Source: Leishmania donovani (taxonomy: Eukaryota > Euglenozoa > Kinetoplastea > Trypanosomatida > Trypanosomatidae). Taken from it: a stretch of DNA of 64,000 nt. The notes under the pieces are model-generated. The model searched no databases. It had not been told where the DNA came from and saw only the letters and a list, made by a program, of their open reading frames with translations. The stretch is from NCBI RefSeq assembly GCF_000227135.1, contig NC_018255.1:382649-446648 (forward strand), written 5' to 3'. Made by a program: the position numbers and the translations under genes. Positions 10,255 through 20,935 of the stretch are shown in pieces. How positions within the stretch are numbered: position 1 is the stretch's first letter; each line of letters starts with the position of its first letter.

Positions 10255-10689
10255 GCAGACGCGCGCGCCACCGCGCTTGTTGGGAGCATCGAGGCGCCAG
10301 CGTCGCATCCCCTTCCACCACTTGTCAAGCACCCGCAGGTTTATAAAACAAGTGGCGCTTCCATAGCAACACAGGGCCTCCGCTCTCCCCCGGTACGCGC
10401 ACGCTGAAGGGAAGTGTAAGAACGATCGTAGGAGGAGCGACGCTAGCTTAGAGGGCTCATGCGCGCCTCTCTCTGTCGGGGCGTGGCGAGGGCGCCGTGT
10501 CGGCGGTGAACCAGTGAGGGCCCTGCAACGAAATAGGAATGCGACATCGTGGTCCACCGAAGAAGCGTGCGCTAGCACCGCGAGTGATGCTCCCGGCGTG
10601 AAACTGCCCCCCCCCCTCCCTCCCCCAACAGGCACCCCTTCCTCTGCCTGCTCACTCCATCTTTCGGAGCCCATAAAGCGCGTAAACGT

Positions 10690-11394
10690 GTGCTGTTTGC
10701 TTTCGCGGGACCGGTGCCGTTAGCGCCACCAGCGCTTTCTCAGGGGCCCTCTCCTTTCCTTCACTGGCCGTGGGGAAACGAAGCTATGCTGCGGATATCC
10801 GAGCTATCAAGACCGGGAGAGCGTCAGGCTGTTATGCTGATCATTGGAAAAAGAAGAGCACGGCCAGAAGTGGCTTGCGGCGCTTCCCGTTGGCTCTCCC
10901 TAGGTGGCGTCCGCGAGGCAGATCACGTCTTTGTCACCATTGCCGCAAGGCGGCGTACGGACCTTCGTACTTCTACCGCGGCAGCTGGACGCGAGTTTCG
11001 CATCCACATCGTGCAGCGCATGAAAAATCTTGTGGGCCGAGACACGGGAAGGGGCGATCGCCAAAACTGGCCGCGGCTGAGCAAGGGAGAGAGAGGTACG
11101 GCGGTGCCCTCCTGCCGGGCAGGGACGGCTTCGCCGAGGTGAGAGGTGCCGTGCTCCGCAAATGCAGCGCGAAAGGGACACGAACGGGAAAGGCACGCTG
11201 GCGCGGTGCCATCATCGGCTTCGGAGCGCCGAGCAACGTCATTGCAGCGCTGTCCTTTCCGCTTGGTCGACAGAAAAGGCCTCACCAAGGGAATATTGGT
11301 GTGGCTCCAAACCTGGTGGCAGCAAGAAACGCAAAAAGTGAAACGAAAGAAATCTCTCATCCGCGTACGTGACTCGTGCTTCGCGGAGGCGTGA
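10690..11394 (+). pseudogene. Broken ORF of unknown origin
   Basis: One + frame is open over about 235 codons except for a single stop at 11140-11142. It includes plausible pieces such as LRISELSRPGERQAVMLIIG before the stop and VDRKGLTKGILVWLQTWWQQ after it. A second frame (10770-11372) is fully open for 200 codons but is very Arg-rich and looks less natural. No family was recognised. The place next to repeats R1 and R2 suggests a remnant of an inserted element or of a lost gene. Confidence 0.25.
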
Positions 11395-12777
11395 GAAGGT
11401 TGGCGGAAAGACTTGCGTGCGAGCCCGCATACATAGCACTCTTCTTTGGCTACACGCCTCCCTTTTCATGCCTCCTGCCGTTTTCTCCGCTCGAGGCTCT
11501 TGCTCTCCGTCTCGTGCGCAACGGCGCGCGCGACCCTTCGTGCGTGACGGTTTGCCTTGCGTGTGTCGTATGCATGAGCTACCTCACTCGGGCCTCCCTG
11601 TCTCCTTTTTTCTCGGAACGCACGCGCACACGCTCGAAAGAGGAACGAAGCAACGCTGCAAGGGACAGATTCCGCGGTGTGGTCACATGTTGCTCTACGA
11701 GCACGGCCCCAGCACACGCTGACGCAGCAGTGCCTTACTTCGCTGCCGTCCCTGCCCGACTCGCTTGCCCGTTTTCCAGTGCGGCGTGCCAAGGTCTTCC
11801 TTGGCGTAGCCGGCTAACCTCCGAAGAGGGCCTCTCCGCACACCCACCGGGTTGCACGTGCCTGCTTTGTTTGTTTCCTGGCATGTCGTGCACTTGTCCT
11901 CTGCTCGTTTGCACCACTCTCTCTCTCTGAAGACCAGCTTGCTGTGTTGCTGTTGAGGGCGGGTCACGGAGCAGGGAAAATTAGGGATTACAAGGGATGC
12001 GTACATGACGCTCAAGTCGCATCGTCAGGCAGGATTGGGGGAGAGGTTTGGCGTAGGAATGCACATACATATATGCTTTCATGTGCCGTATTCCGCGCTT
12101 GATGGGTGGTTGAGGTCATTTTTTCCCTCATTCCGAGTACCTCTCCCTGCCGAAGAAACGAAGTCGTGTGTTATTGAACACGCCGCTTTTCTTTCCTTGA
12201 GCGTGTCTGCTGTGCTGTTGCTCATGAGTCCCTTTCCTCGTCGCTCGTTACGGCACTACTGTGCTCTCCGCTCCAGCGCGCGTGCGCGCATGCGTCTGCT
12301 TCACTATGAGGAGAAGCGAGAAGCGTTGTGGACAAGTGTACGGGGCCGGAAAAAAAAAACAAAGGTCTCCTTGAGGGGGAAAGGGGAAGAGGTCAGCGTG
12401 TATTTTTCGCGCAAAACGACGAGGGACTACCTTGCTGTTTTAGCCATACCGTGGCCCAAGCCACTCCGGTGGTAGCGAACCCGTGTGCGAGTCGCGGTGG
12501 GCACACTTGCGGTGATGTGTCGCTGTGCCCATGCTGACGGTGCGGCCTTTTGGAGTGCCACGCGTCTCTCACGCATGCAGTCGTCTCCACCTCCCGCCTC
12601 TGCTGTCTCTGCTCTCCCGTCCTTTCGTCTCCCGGTTCCCGACTTGCGTCCGTCTTGCATCCCATCCCACCCTCTCTCAATGTCTCACTGCGCTGGCTGG
12701 GCGAAGTTTGATCTGATACTGCTTCTCCACATACGGGCATAAATACACACACACACACACACACAGAGCCGCACCGA
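11395..12777. other. Spacer at the right edge of the accessory island
   Basis: Pyrimidine-rich intergenic sequence, with a (CA)n run at about 12744-12764. No supported gene. Confidence 0.45.
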
Positions 12778-12806
12778 CTTCCTCTTTCACCTTTTTCTTT
12801 GTGAAG
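12778..12806 (+). promoter_or_regulatory. Predicted spliced-leader acceptor
   Basis: A C/T tract at 12778-12800 is followed by AG at 12805-12806. The first ATG is at 12815, which predicts an 8-nt leader. The (CA)n run ends about 14 nt before the tract. Confidence 0.5.
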
Positions 12807-12814
12807 TCTCAACA

Positions 12815-14032
12815 ATGTTCTTTGCAGGAGGCACCTTTGGGGTAGAGAGTGAGGCCCGCGACGCCAATAAACGCCCCTCGGGTCGCCGTCACCAAGCGCG
12901 CGACATGGCCGAGCTGCAGGCCACAGTCAATGCCGGCCAGGGCGTGCCGCCGGCGCCGGCGGAGGGGACTCTTTGCGCAGCCGCGCAAAGGCAGATGGCA
13001 ACTGGACCGTCGTTTCTCGACCGCATGTACGAGCACAACTCGGCTGTCGTGGAATCGGCCCACCCGACGCGCCGCCGCGGATCGGCACCGGCGGACCACC
13101 TGAACATCTTCTCATGGCACGACACGGCCCCTGCATCTCGCACGCCCCACCAGGGCCGCCAGGTGGCAGCTGGCGGATCTCGCGCAACCCAACCCGTGAA
13201 CACCACAGCACCAGTGCCTACTGCCGAGGACAGGCGGGCGGAGGAAGCGAGGAAATTCGAGACGAACAGCGCGAGCGCATTCCTGCGCTTTGCCGATGCC
13301 CCGAAGGCTCAGCTCCGAGCTGAGGCTGGAAACCGCGGCGCGCGCACCGGTGCTGTTTCCGGGAAGCCCGCATCATCTCTGCCGCCCTGCAGCGACATGA
13401 TGGGGAGTCTGACGCGCGAGCAACCGCCCCAACCGCGCGGGCGGCGTGGGCAGGCGGCCACACCCACCGGCAACCAATCCAGTGTGCCGGAGGAGTCAGG
13501 TGTAGCCGGCTTCCCCGGGATGGGCCAGCGCAGCATCCCTCGCCGCCTGCCACATCTCACGCGCAAGCCAGCGCAGTCGAATGTCTTTCCATCACCCACT
13601 GCGAATTCCATGCAGCAGGGAGACCTCGGTCAAAGGGAAAATGCTGGTGGTACACGAGCACCGAAACCGGCGCCGAAGTCCAAGTGCAGCCCGCCCTATT
13701 ACATAGACGATGACGACTACGAGAACCACCGCCCCACGAGCGCCTGCGAGACGGAGGCGTACAACCAGCAGCCGTGCCAGCAAGAGATCAGGATGTGCGA
13801 CGAAAATGAATATGATGGCCACGATCAAGCACGTGCAGGTGACTTCGACGCGGATGCGCAGCGCCGTGCTCAAGGGGCACCCAACCCGGAGTGGCTGTAC
13901 GATTCTACGGTTGGCGGTGACGCTGGCAGACTTCCTGCGAAGTCACCTTCGGAGCAGCGACGTCAGTACCAATTCGATGCAGAGAAGCAGCAGTTCTACG
14001 AGGCGGATGTGCCGCCCCAACTTCAAACTTAG
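12815..14032 (+). CDS. Hypothetical, largely disordered protein
   Basis: The 405-residue product has no recognisable domain. It is rich in Ala, Pro, Gly, Arg and Gln, and most of it should be disordered. Short ordered-looking pieces are DHLNIFSWHD (near residues 94-103) and RKFETNSASAFLRFADAPK (near 147-165). An acidic patch YYIDDDDYENH lies near residues 298-308, and the tail ends QYQFDAEKQQFYEADVPPQL. There is no signal peptide or membrane helix. The ATG is the first after a good splice acceptor. It follows the repeat-rich island, so its conservation in related species would be worth knowing; its function is unknown. Confidence 0.7.
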   Translation: MFFAGGTFGVESEARDANKRPSGRRHQARDMAELQATVNAGQGVPPAPAEGTLCAAAQRQMATGPSFLDRMYEHNSAVVESAHPTRRRGSAPADHLNIFSWHDTAPASRTPHQGRQVAAGGSRATQPVNTTAPVPTAEDRRAEEARKFETNSASAFLRFADAPKAQLRAEAGNRGARTGAVSGKPASSLPPCSDMMGSLTREQPPQPRGRRGQAATPTGNQSSVPEESGVAGFPGMGQRSIPRRLPHLTRKPAQSNVFPSPTANSMQQGDLGQRENAGGTRAPKPAPKSKCSPPYYIDDDDYENHRPTSACETEAYNQQPCQQEIRMCDENEYDGHDQARAGDFDADAQRRAQGAPNPEWLYDSTVGGDAGRLPAKSPSEQRRQYQFDAEKQQFYEADVPPQLQT

Positions 14033-16193
14033 TAAAACTGAAGATACGCGAGCGTGAGGTTGGTGCTGGAGGGAGGGAGGAGGCGGGTGAGGAATGAGAA
14101 CAAAGGATTCCAAGCTAGTAGTATTCGTTTGTAGGCACGTAAAGAGAGAGCGCCGCGTTTTGCCTTGCACGCCACCATCCCTCCTCCTCGGCTTGCATTC
14201 CTGCGTGACGGGACCCGAGACCCTTTCCGTCTTACCTTCGGATACGCGTGCGTAGTGCTTTGTTGCCTCCGACGCCATTCGGTTTGATTGTGCGTGTTTG
14301 CTTGCTTGCTTGTTTTTTGCGCTTTCCCTCCCTCATGTATGTACACACACACAAACACACACCTTCTTGGCCCGCACCCCTTCTTCATTAAAGGCTTCCT
14401 CCCGATAGAAGACGACAAACAAACACACATACACACACATATATGTAGAGATAGAGAGATACATCTGTACCTATGTCTCCATCATAACAATGGATATACA
14501 GACACTTTTGCTGTATGTATGTGTGAGTTTATATATATATATGTTTTCTTGTTGTGTATGTGTGTGTACTGGTCGTCAGGGCACCGCCTGCCTCTCTCTT
14601 TTTCTCATTGCCCCCACCACCCTCCCCACGACCATCACTCTCTTTTCCCCTTCTCTCTTCTATTCCTTTGCCATCTATGTATGTGTGTGTCTCTCGCCAT
14701 GAGCTGGTTTTTCTTTCTTCGTTGTTTGTATGCCGTTCATTTGTGTCTGAATCCCCCCAAGCAGGCAAGCAAAAAGAAAATGGCGTCGATACAGGCGATG
14801 GAGGTGTCACTACCACTGCTGCTGGTCCCGCGAGTCCTGTGCTGTCTCGCTGTCTCCGCTTCGCGTCTCTCCTGCATCGCCGTGTGTCTGCCTGTGTGTA
14901 TGTGTGCTGTGACACTTTTCTCTCGCCCCCACCCGCCCTCCTCCCATGTTGTGCGTTCCATCTTACATCCATTCAGAGGATGTAACGTGATATCGCCAGT
15001 GGTGGTGGTCTTTGTATCTTCCTCTCTGCAAGTCACCGTTGCTTGCTTGCTCGCATCCGTGCACCTGTTCTTGTGGTATATATATATATATATATGTCCT
15101 TGGTGCCGCCTCGACCTCGATTTTTGATTTTTGTGCCACTTTGTGGTCGCTGCAGGCGTGTTCGCTCCAGTACGATTGGTTGCCTCCTCCTCGTTTTTGT
15201 TTTTGTTTTCGTTAGTTTTATGTGTTGTCGTTGTGTCTCATCGAACGTGTTTTCGTGTTCATTCAGTTCGCGCTTCCCAACCTCATCGTACATACATACA
15301 CCTACATATAGATACGCTTGCATGCGCTGAAGGTTAGCGCACACGGCACCGCGAATGAACAGCAACCAGAAGACAAGAAGCATAGGTAAGCTAACATACG
15401 CTTTCAAAGGATGGAAACGAGACGCACCAACAAGTAAGCCCAAAAGAAAAAACAAGCAGACGATGTCCCATTAGCTGCTTTCTGTTGAAGATGCAGAGAT
15501 CACGTGCCGCCGCAGGAGGGCGAGAGGGAAAGCGTCGCCGTCACTCCCTGCGCAGGTACCCGCGCACGAGCGCGTACATACCAGCTTTCATCTGCGTTAT
15601 ACTATACACTACTGTGTCCTTCCTTTTTCTCCCCTCGCTGCTGGTGTGTGTGTGTGGGAGGGGTGGGGGAGTTGAGAATGCGCACGTACCTGACGTGATT
15701 TCAAGCCTTTCCTTTTTCGCCTTTGCTGCTCTCCTTTCTTCGCGTGTATCACCGTAATGCGTGCTGTGTGTCTGTATGTCATGGATGCGTGCTTGCTTGA
15801 TGTTGTGCACGTGGTTATACTCTCCGTGTAGCACGCCAAGCGGAGAATTTTTTTTTTTGTTTTGGTGTTCGAGCATCGTCGATCGCTTCCTTTCCGGCAC
15901 GTATACACCGCTTTCGTAATCTGCGTGCGTGCTGCCCGCAGCGCGTGAGGTAGGTGCAGGCAGGACATCAGAAAAGACGTGCTTTGCTACTGCGAAGAGC
16001 GCCACACCCACTCTCGAGACGAGGTTGGTGGGGAGCAGGCGAAGAAGAGGTGAATCACCTTTATCAACCATACAAACATATACGCGAAGCCACCCTTGCT
16101 GTTGCTTTTTTTTTCAAGGGAACGCAGAGGCACAACTGTCTCGCTTACACGCCGTCCCCCTTCCCCCGTTTCTTTGTTCTCTCACATACATAC
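14033..16193. other. Spacer with (CA)n and (TA)n repeats
   Basis: About 2.2 kb without a supported gene. It includes CA-rich stretches at 14342-14366 and 14424-14440, short TA runs near 14530 and a (TA)n run at about 15077-15095. A 279-codon open frame at 14288-15127 is Cys/Leu/His low-complexity sequence and was not accepted. Confidence 0.5.
15077..15095. repeat. (TA)n microsatellite
   Basis: About nine TA units in the spacer between two hypothetical genes. Confidence 0.9.
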
Positions 16194-16195
16194 AG
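16153..16195 (+). promoter_or_regulatory. Predicted spliced-leader acceptor
   Basis: A C/T tract at 16153-16183 is followed by AG at 16194-16195. The predicted leader of 96 nt contains one upstream ATG at 16287, which starts a two-codon frame overlapping the ATG at 16292. Confidence 0.45.
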
Positions 16196-16291
16196 CACAG
16201 AGCATAGAGCCCGACGTATAGAGGGGCAATCACCCTCCTCCTCGTCGAACAAACTCTCGCACAAGAGAAAGACGGCGGCACATCCAATGGA

Positions 16292-19200
16292 ATGAGGAAG
16301 TTGACATATGCCGCATCCGTCGTCCTACCGCCACACGGCGGTGGCGAAGGAGGCGGTCACAGCACACCTGCGTGGATGCGCAGCCTGCTCTCCGTCCGCT
16401 TTTCCACGCGGCGGCCAATCCGCAATCGGCCATCGTCGTGCTCTTTGAGGGTTTTCACACTTCCAAGGTGCGTGTGCGGGTCTGTTTTTCTGCAACGCCG
16501 GCGCGTCGCTTCGCGGGCGACGCCAAGTGACGCGAAGGCTTCCGCAGAAAAGCGTAGCCTCTGGGAGGAGTCGTTCGAAGAGGCGCTGTACAAGGACTTT
16601 GCACATCCGTCTTCGGTTAGTTCAGCTGGCACCGTCGATGCTGCATCGTCCAGCGAGGTGGCGGACAGAAACCTCGTTGTCCGTGCCGCGCCCCGTATCG
16701 AGGACATCACGCCAGCTTCCGGTGCGGTGGCCATAGAGGCGCCTGGGGATCGTGCTAGCGCAAGTCTCACAGGCCCCGAAACTCTCTCGGTGAAGACTGG
16801 TGCAAAGCCGACCCCTGTGGCGCAACCCCCACGTGCAAATCCTGGCCGAAGCAGCGACATCAGGAATCCACCCCTGTTGCCGTCCGTCTCAGGGTGTGAT
16901 GAGGAAAGGCGCACGCATCTCACCGCCGAGGTAGCGTTTGAGCAGGCGCTCTACGGTGGCATCGTCTCTATGGGCGATGGAGACGGAGGCGCCACGGGCA
17001 GCCGCAGCACGCCGGGCCCTGGCTCCACCTCGAATACGCCAATCGCGCGACCGACTGGAGAGGCAACGGGAGCGAGCAAAGAATGTCGTGAAGGCGGCGC
17101 CGCCGTTGCAACCGGCGCCGCCGCGCCTGTACCTCCGAATCCATCTCCCCGGATACCGGGCCACTTACTGCGGGGAGGCGGAGGGGCGCCTTTCAAGAGC
17201 GCCGCTCCGCCTCAGCAGGCTGCCAGGAGCAACGAGGACAAGACTCAGACCGCGTCGGCAATGACAACGACAACACCACGGGTGACCTTTGCGTCTGCGG
17301 AGGCCGCCTTTGAACGCGCGCTCTACGGTGATGCCATGATGGAGCCGCTGAGCGGGAAGGCGGATGCTCTGGTGTCCAGTGATGCGAGCATGCCTGTGGC
17401 AGATGGAGATGGCAGCGCGTCTCCTGGAGCGCCTCCGCTGCCACCGGCTCCGTCTGCGTCACCCGACACCCTTGACTCCACGCGACGGTACCGCGATGGT
17501 GGCGCTGCTGGCGCACTTGTGCGCAGCGCGGATGATGCCGCACCAGATGGGGCGATTGAAGGGACACCAGCATCAGGCATGAGCGAGGCCGCCACGGAGA
17601 GCACCCCACAGGGCCGTGAGGAGGTTCGTCAGCTTGTCGACAACGCGGCAGACACAGAGGTATCTGACGCAGCCGAGGCCAAGGGTACCGAGAGCGTCTC
17701 CGTCGAGGAGGCCATTCCTCCCCCTACCGTCTCCATGCGGTGCGCTTTCGACCTAGACCGTCTAGATGCCCCGGCGGATCAGTTTGCACTGCTCGATGCT
17801 CTGTTTCACGTCGCAGACCACCACACAGCCGTCGTCACGCACATCGACCCTGCAGATCGGGTGAGGCGATGCATGCCGCTGCTGGACCGCATCAGCAAGC
17901 GGGAGCTCTTTTTCGCGAGTGGCTGGATCTTGGACTTGGAGCGGGCCGAGGGCACCAACGCTGCGCCTCCCCGCACAGAGAGCGCAGCTGGCTTCTCAGG
18001 ATCGGCGGTGCCGTTGCCGTTCACGCACCGAGAGGTGATCGGACGCAGCAAGGTACTGCGCACCCTCGTGTTCCGTCTGCTGCACACGCAACACCACTGG
18101 TGGGACCAGGTCCAGGAGGTTGTATTGCTTGCGGTGAAGAAGGCGGCGGGACTTCAGACAAGCTGCACAGGGGTGCTAGGCGCCGAAGCCACCATCGAGG
18201 ACATTCCTATGACGCCCTCCGACGAAGGCGTTGAGGACGCAACGGAGTCAGTTGTCGTGCCTGCCAGCGGCGCGGCTGTTGTGGAGTGCCCGATGCGACA
18301 CACAACCGCGGCGGATGTGCAGGCAGCCATGACGCGCATCTTCGGCACCGATCCCCAGCAGGTGCACTTCTTCAGCGCTGCCCTGTGTGAAGCGCTCGCC
18401 ACGTTCGGCGACACCGGCGGCGCCATCGACGGCTGCGCGGATGGCGCGTTTTCCGCCTTCGAGGGGCCGGTGGCGGCGTGGAACGCTTTTGTTCTCACGC
18501 AGCGCCATCGCACAACTGGGGTCTGCGGGCCGCACACGCGGCCATTCAGCTTCGGCGAAGGACGACCCACAATTAACATTTCAGATCTTGCGCCGCTGCA
18601 GTACTGCGATGGGGCCGCCTCCTGGAGCGACGCGCCATCTCCCGAGCCGCTCCCGTGTGCCACCGCTGCGCGGCACAGCGCAGACGTTCGCGTGGCGGAG
18701 GATGGCAGTTGGGTCGACGAGGCCCACGTGGGGCGGCAGCCTAAACTTTGCACGCCCTCGGCGGGCGCTGCAGCTGCCGACGCCATCACCACGTCGTGGG
18801 ATACAATGAGTGAGGAGGAGCAGAACACATTCCTCTTCGGGGCTAAAAGCGCGCAGCTCTCCCTGCGAGTTCGCGAGTCGGGTGGTGTTTACGCCGTGTT
18901 CGGACAGAACAACATGCCGTTTGAGATGGAGAGCATGCTCGCGGAGGCCGAAGTGGCGGTTCAGCAGCGCGAGGCGCTGGGGAAGGAAGAGACGGAGGCC
19001 GACGCAGCGGACGGGGGTAGCAGCCACGCGCCGGCAGAGGCATCGCCGCTCGAGGTGATGCGCGATCAGGAGGCAGCGCACGTACGTGCGTACGATGTAG
19101 ACCGGGTGGTTCTCGAACTCATGAACAGCGAGGGAGCGACCGTCACCACGCTGCCTAGCGACCGCTCGACCTTCCTATCGAGTCTGGCAGCCGCGTCCAA

Positions 19201-20935
19201 CGAGAGAAGCGGAAGCGCCTCCCGACAACAGCGTGCCCGCGGACGCATCGGTACGACCGCGTCCGCCTCCACGATGCCGTTTCAATGGCATCTGCGGAAT
19301 AACGAGGACGTGCAACTTGCCGCACTCTGGCAGCGTTTCGTTCGAGCATCAACAGGCGACCTCATAGGCAACCTTGTCTACGTGCGCCGCCACGCCAGCT
19401 CTCTCGTGCACGACGCCGTGGTCGATATCGCCGTGCAGAAGGCCTTCTGGCTGCTTTTCTTCGCGCGCGACGAGGTGCGCGCCGTCACCCATCCAAAGCG
19501 CACGTACGATACACTCTGGAACTTGCACCATCAGCTGGTGGCACTCTTCACATTACCCCGCGGTGGCGGGTCAACGTCCTCGCCGACGCTGCGGCGGGTC
19601 ACTCAAGGCCGCGAGGCTGCACAGGCGGCGCGCCCGGCCTTTGAGGATCTCTCGCTGCAAAGCCAGGTGAGCTACGCATGTTTTGGCTGCGCGCACGTGC
19701 CACCGCGGCCGAGTCTCCTGGTTACGGAGACCGCAGGAGTAGCCGCCAAGCCCCACATCTACTCTAGCGTCAGCATGCCCTTTGCATCGCCCACCGACCT
19801 GTATGCTGCCCTCGCCGAGTCCTACAACGGGCATGGCGTTGGGCAACTAGAAACAGGAGCGGCGTCTTCAGCGTCCGACGACGGCACACAGACCTCGGGC
19901 AGAGAGAAGGCAAATTTTGCGACCCTCTCGGCTCTCCAGCAGCTTTCCATCGAGTTCTGCTTCCCTCGCAACCGCGCGGAGAGAGCCGAAGCGGCGCTGC
20001 TCCTGCCTGCGCGTGGGGGCCCCACAGTCGCGGCGGCAGTCACGACCACCGCGCTTGAAACTGCAGACACGGAGAGGGATCCGCGGAGCGAGCGAGGCGA
20101 GTTTCCTTCCGATGCCGGATCGCACCCCGCATCCGAAGGAGAACCACTGGATGCTGAAGAACGTACGCAGCCGGGTGTCAATGTGAAGGAACGAGCAGCA
20201 AGTGCCAGCAAGGTTAGGGTCCACGGCGGCGCAGCCGCCGAATACGCGTGGATTCGGCAGGTACACAGCGCACTCGAGGGCAGTGTGTACGAGTGTCTCC
20301 GCTCTCTCCGGGCAGCCGGCGCGCTCGCGGCACCGCTCCCTTCCCGAGAGCGCCGCGGCGACAGCATTGGTGTGGCGTTGGCGACCTTCTCCGACGAGCA
20401 GCGGCGCAAGGTGTGGCGCGCCGTGCAGGACATCACAGCCGCAATGATCGAGGGAGACGCGGCGGAGTCCTCGGTAGGTGCATCGTCGTTAGCGAGGGAG
20501 GCACGGGCGCCTACCGAGGCGGAAGGCAAGCAGCATCGCATACCCTCTTCCGACGCTGCAATGGCGGATGCGCTCGCGTCTCCGCGGCAAGGGGGTTGGG
20601 AGGCTATGAAATTTGCAAGCTCGCGGCAAGCGCCAACCGTTTCAAAGGGGCGCAACAAGCGCCACCGGGTCAGTGACATGCTGATGGCAAGCGGAGTGCC
20701 TCTTAGGCGCCAGCGCGGTAGGAAGCCGCGTGCTGTGAGTTTCGACGCCATCAAGAGTGCATCGGAGGAGCGAGAAGCTACTGCTCCCGAGCAGACAAGG
20801 CGCGTGAGCAAGCCCTCAATTCAACGGGGCACAGGCCGCCGAGGCCGTAAAGGTGGAGCGGCAAGACGGGAGTGCGGCGTGACCAACGAGGAGGTGGCCC
20901 GCGTCATGGCCTTGTTTCGCGAAGGCGCAACGTAG
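16292..20935 (+). CDS. Large hypothetical protein with three ALY motifs and basic tail
   Basis: The 1547-residue product was not recognised. Three short motifs recur about 120 residues apart: SFEEALYKDF (near 94-103), AFEQALYGGI (near 214-223) and AFERALYGDA (near 338-347), separated by Ala/Pro/Gly-rich linkers. Blocks near residues 480-560, 840-890 and 1000-1085 look folded and helical, for example YDTLWNLHHQLVALFTLP. The C-terminus is basic, with RRQRGRKPRAV and GRRGRKGG resembling AT hooks. The frame opens at 16292. If translation starts at the next Met (16376), the N-terminus MRSLLSVRFSTRRPIRN looks like a mitochondrial presequence. A DNA-binding mitochondrial role is inference only. Confidence 0.75.
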   Translation: MRKLTYAASVVLPPHGGGEGGGHSTPAWMRSLLSVRFSTRRPIRNRPSSCSLRVFTLPRCVCGSVFLQRRRVASRATPSDAKASAEKRSLWEESFEEALYKDFAHPSSVSSAGTVDAASSSEVADRNLVVRAAPRIEDITPASGAVAIEAPGDRASASLTGPETLSVKTGAKPTPVAQPPRANPGRSSDIRNPPLLPSVSGCDEERRTHLTAEVAFEQALYGGIVSMGDGDGGATGSRSTPGPGSTSNTPIARPTGEATGASKECREGGAAVATGAAAPVPPNPSPRIPGHLLRGGGGAPFKSAAPPQQAARSNEDKTQTASAMTTTTPRVTFASAEAAFERALYGDAMMEPLSGKADALVSSDASMPVADGDGSASPGAPPLPPAPSASPDTLDSTRRYRDGGAAGALVRSADDAAPDGAIEGTPASGMSEAATESTPQGREEVRQLVDNAADTEVSDAAEAKGTESVSVEEAIPPPTVSMRCAFDLDRLDAPADQFALLDALFHVADHHTAVVTHIDPADRVRRCMPLLDRISKRELFFASGWILDLERAEGTNAAPPRTESAAGFSGSAVPLPFTHREVIGRSKVLRTLVFRLLHTQHHWWDQVQEVVLLAVKKAAGLQTSCTGVLGAEATIEDIPMTPSDEGVEDATESVVVPASGAAVVECPMRHTTAADVQAAMTRIFGTDPQQVHFFSAALCEALATFGDTGGAIDGCADGAFSAFEGPVAAWNAFVLTQRHRTTGVCGPHTRPFSFGEGRPTINISDLAPLQYCDGAASWSDAPSPEPLPCATAARHSADVRVAEDGSWVDEAHVGRQPKLCTPSAGAAAADAITTSWDTMSEEEQNTFLFGAKSAQLSLRVRESGGVYAVFGQNNMPFEMESMLAEAEVAVQQREALGKEETEADAADGGSSHAPAEASPLEVMRDQEAAHVRAYDVDRVVLELMNSEGATVTTLPSDRSTFLSSLAAASNERSGSASRQQRARGRIGTTASASTMPFQWHLRNNEDVQLAALWQRFVRASTGDLIGNLVYVRRHASSLVHDAVVDIAVQKAFWLLFFARDEVRAVTHPKRTYDTLWNLHHQLVALFTLPRGGGSTSSPTLRRVTQGREAAQAARPAFEDLSLQSQVSYACFGCAHVPPRPSLLVTETAGVAAKPHIYSSVSMPFASPTDLYAALAESYNGHGVGQLETGAASSASDDGTQTSGREKANFATLSALQQLSIEFCFPRNRAERAEAALLLPARGGPTVAAAVTTTALETADTERDPRSERGEFPSDAGSHPASEGEPLDAEERTQPGVNVKERAASASKVRVHGGAAAEYAWIRQVHSALEGSVYECLRSLRAAGALAAPLPSRERRGDSIGVALATFSDEQRRKVWRAVQDITAAMIEGDAAESSVGASSLAREARAPTEAEGKQHRIPSSDAAMADALASPRQGGWEAMKFASSRQAPTVSKGRNKRHRVSDMLMASGVPLRRQRGRKPRAVSFDAIKSASEEREATAPEQTRRVSKPSIQRGTGRRGRKGGAARRECGVTNEEVARVMALFREGAT

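Noticed and set aside
9324..10328. Open frame of 334 codons on the minus strand
   Set aside because: Its length comes from running through the N gap and both copies of repeat R2. No family was recognised.
14288..15127. Open frame of 279 codons on the + strand
   Set aside because: The product is Cys/Leu/His/Tyr low-complexity sequence from CA and C/T tracts, with no coding look.
19822..20811. Open frame of 329 codons on the minus strand
   Set aside because: It is antisense to the 1547-residue gene and low in complexity.
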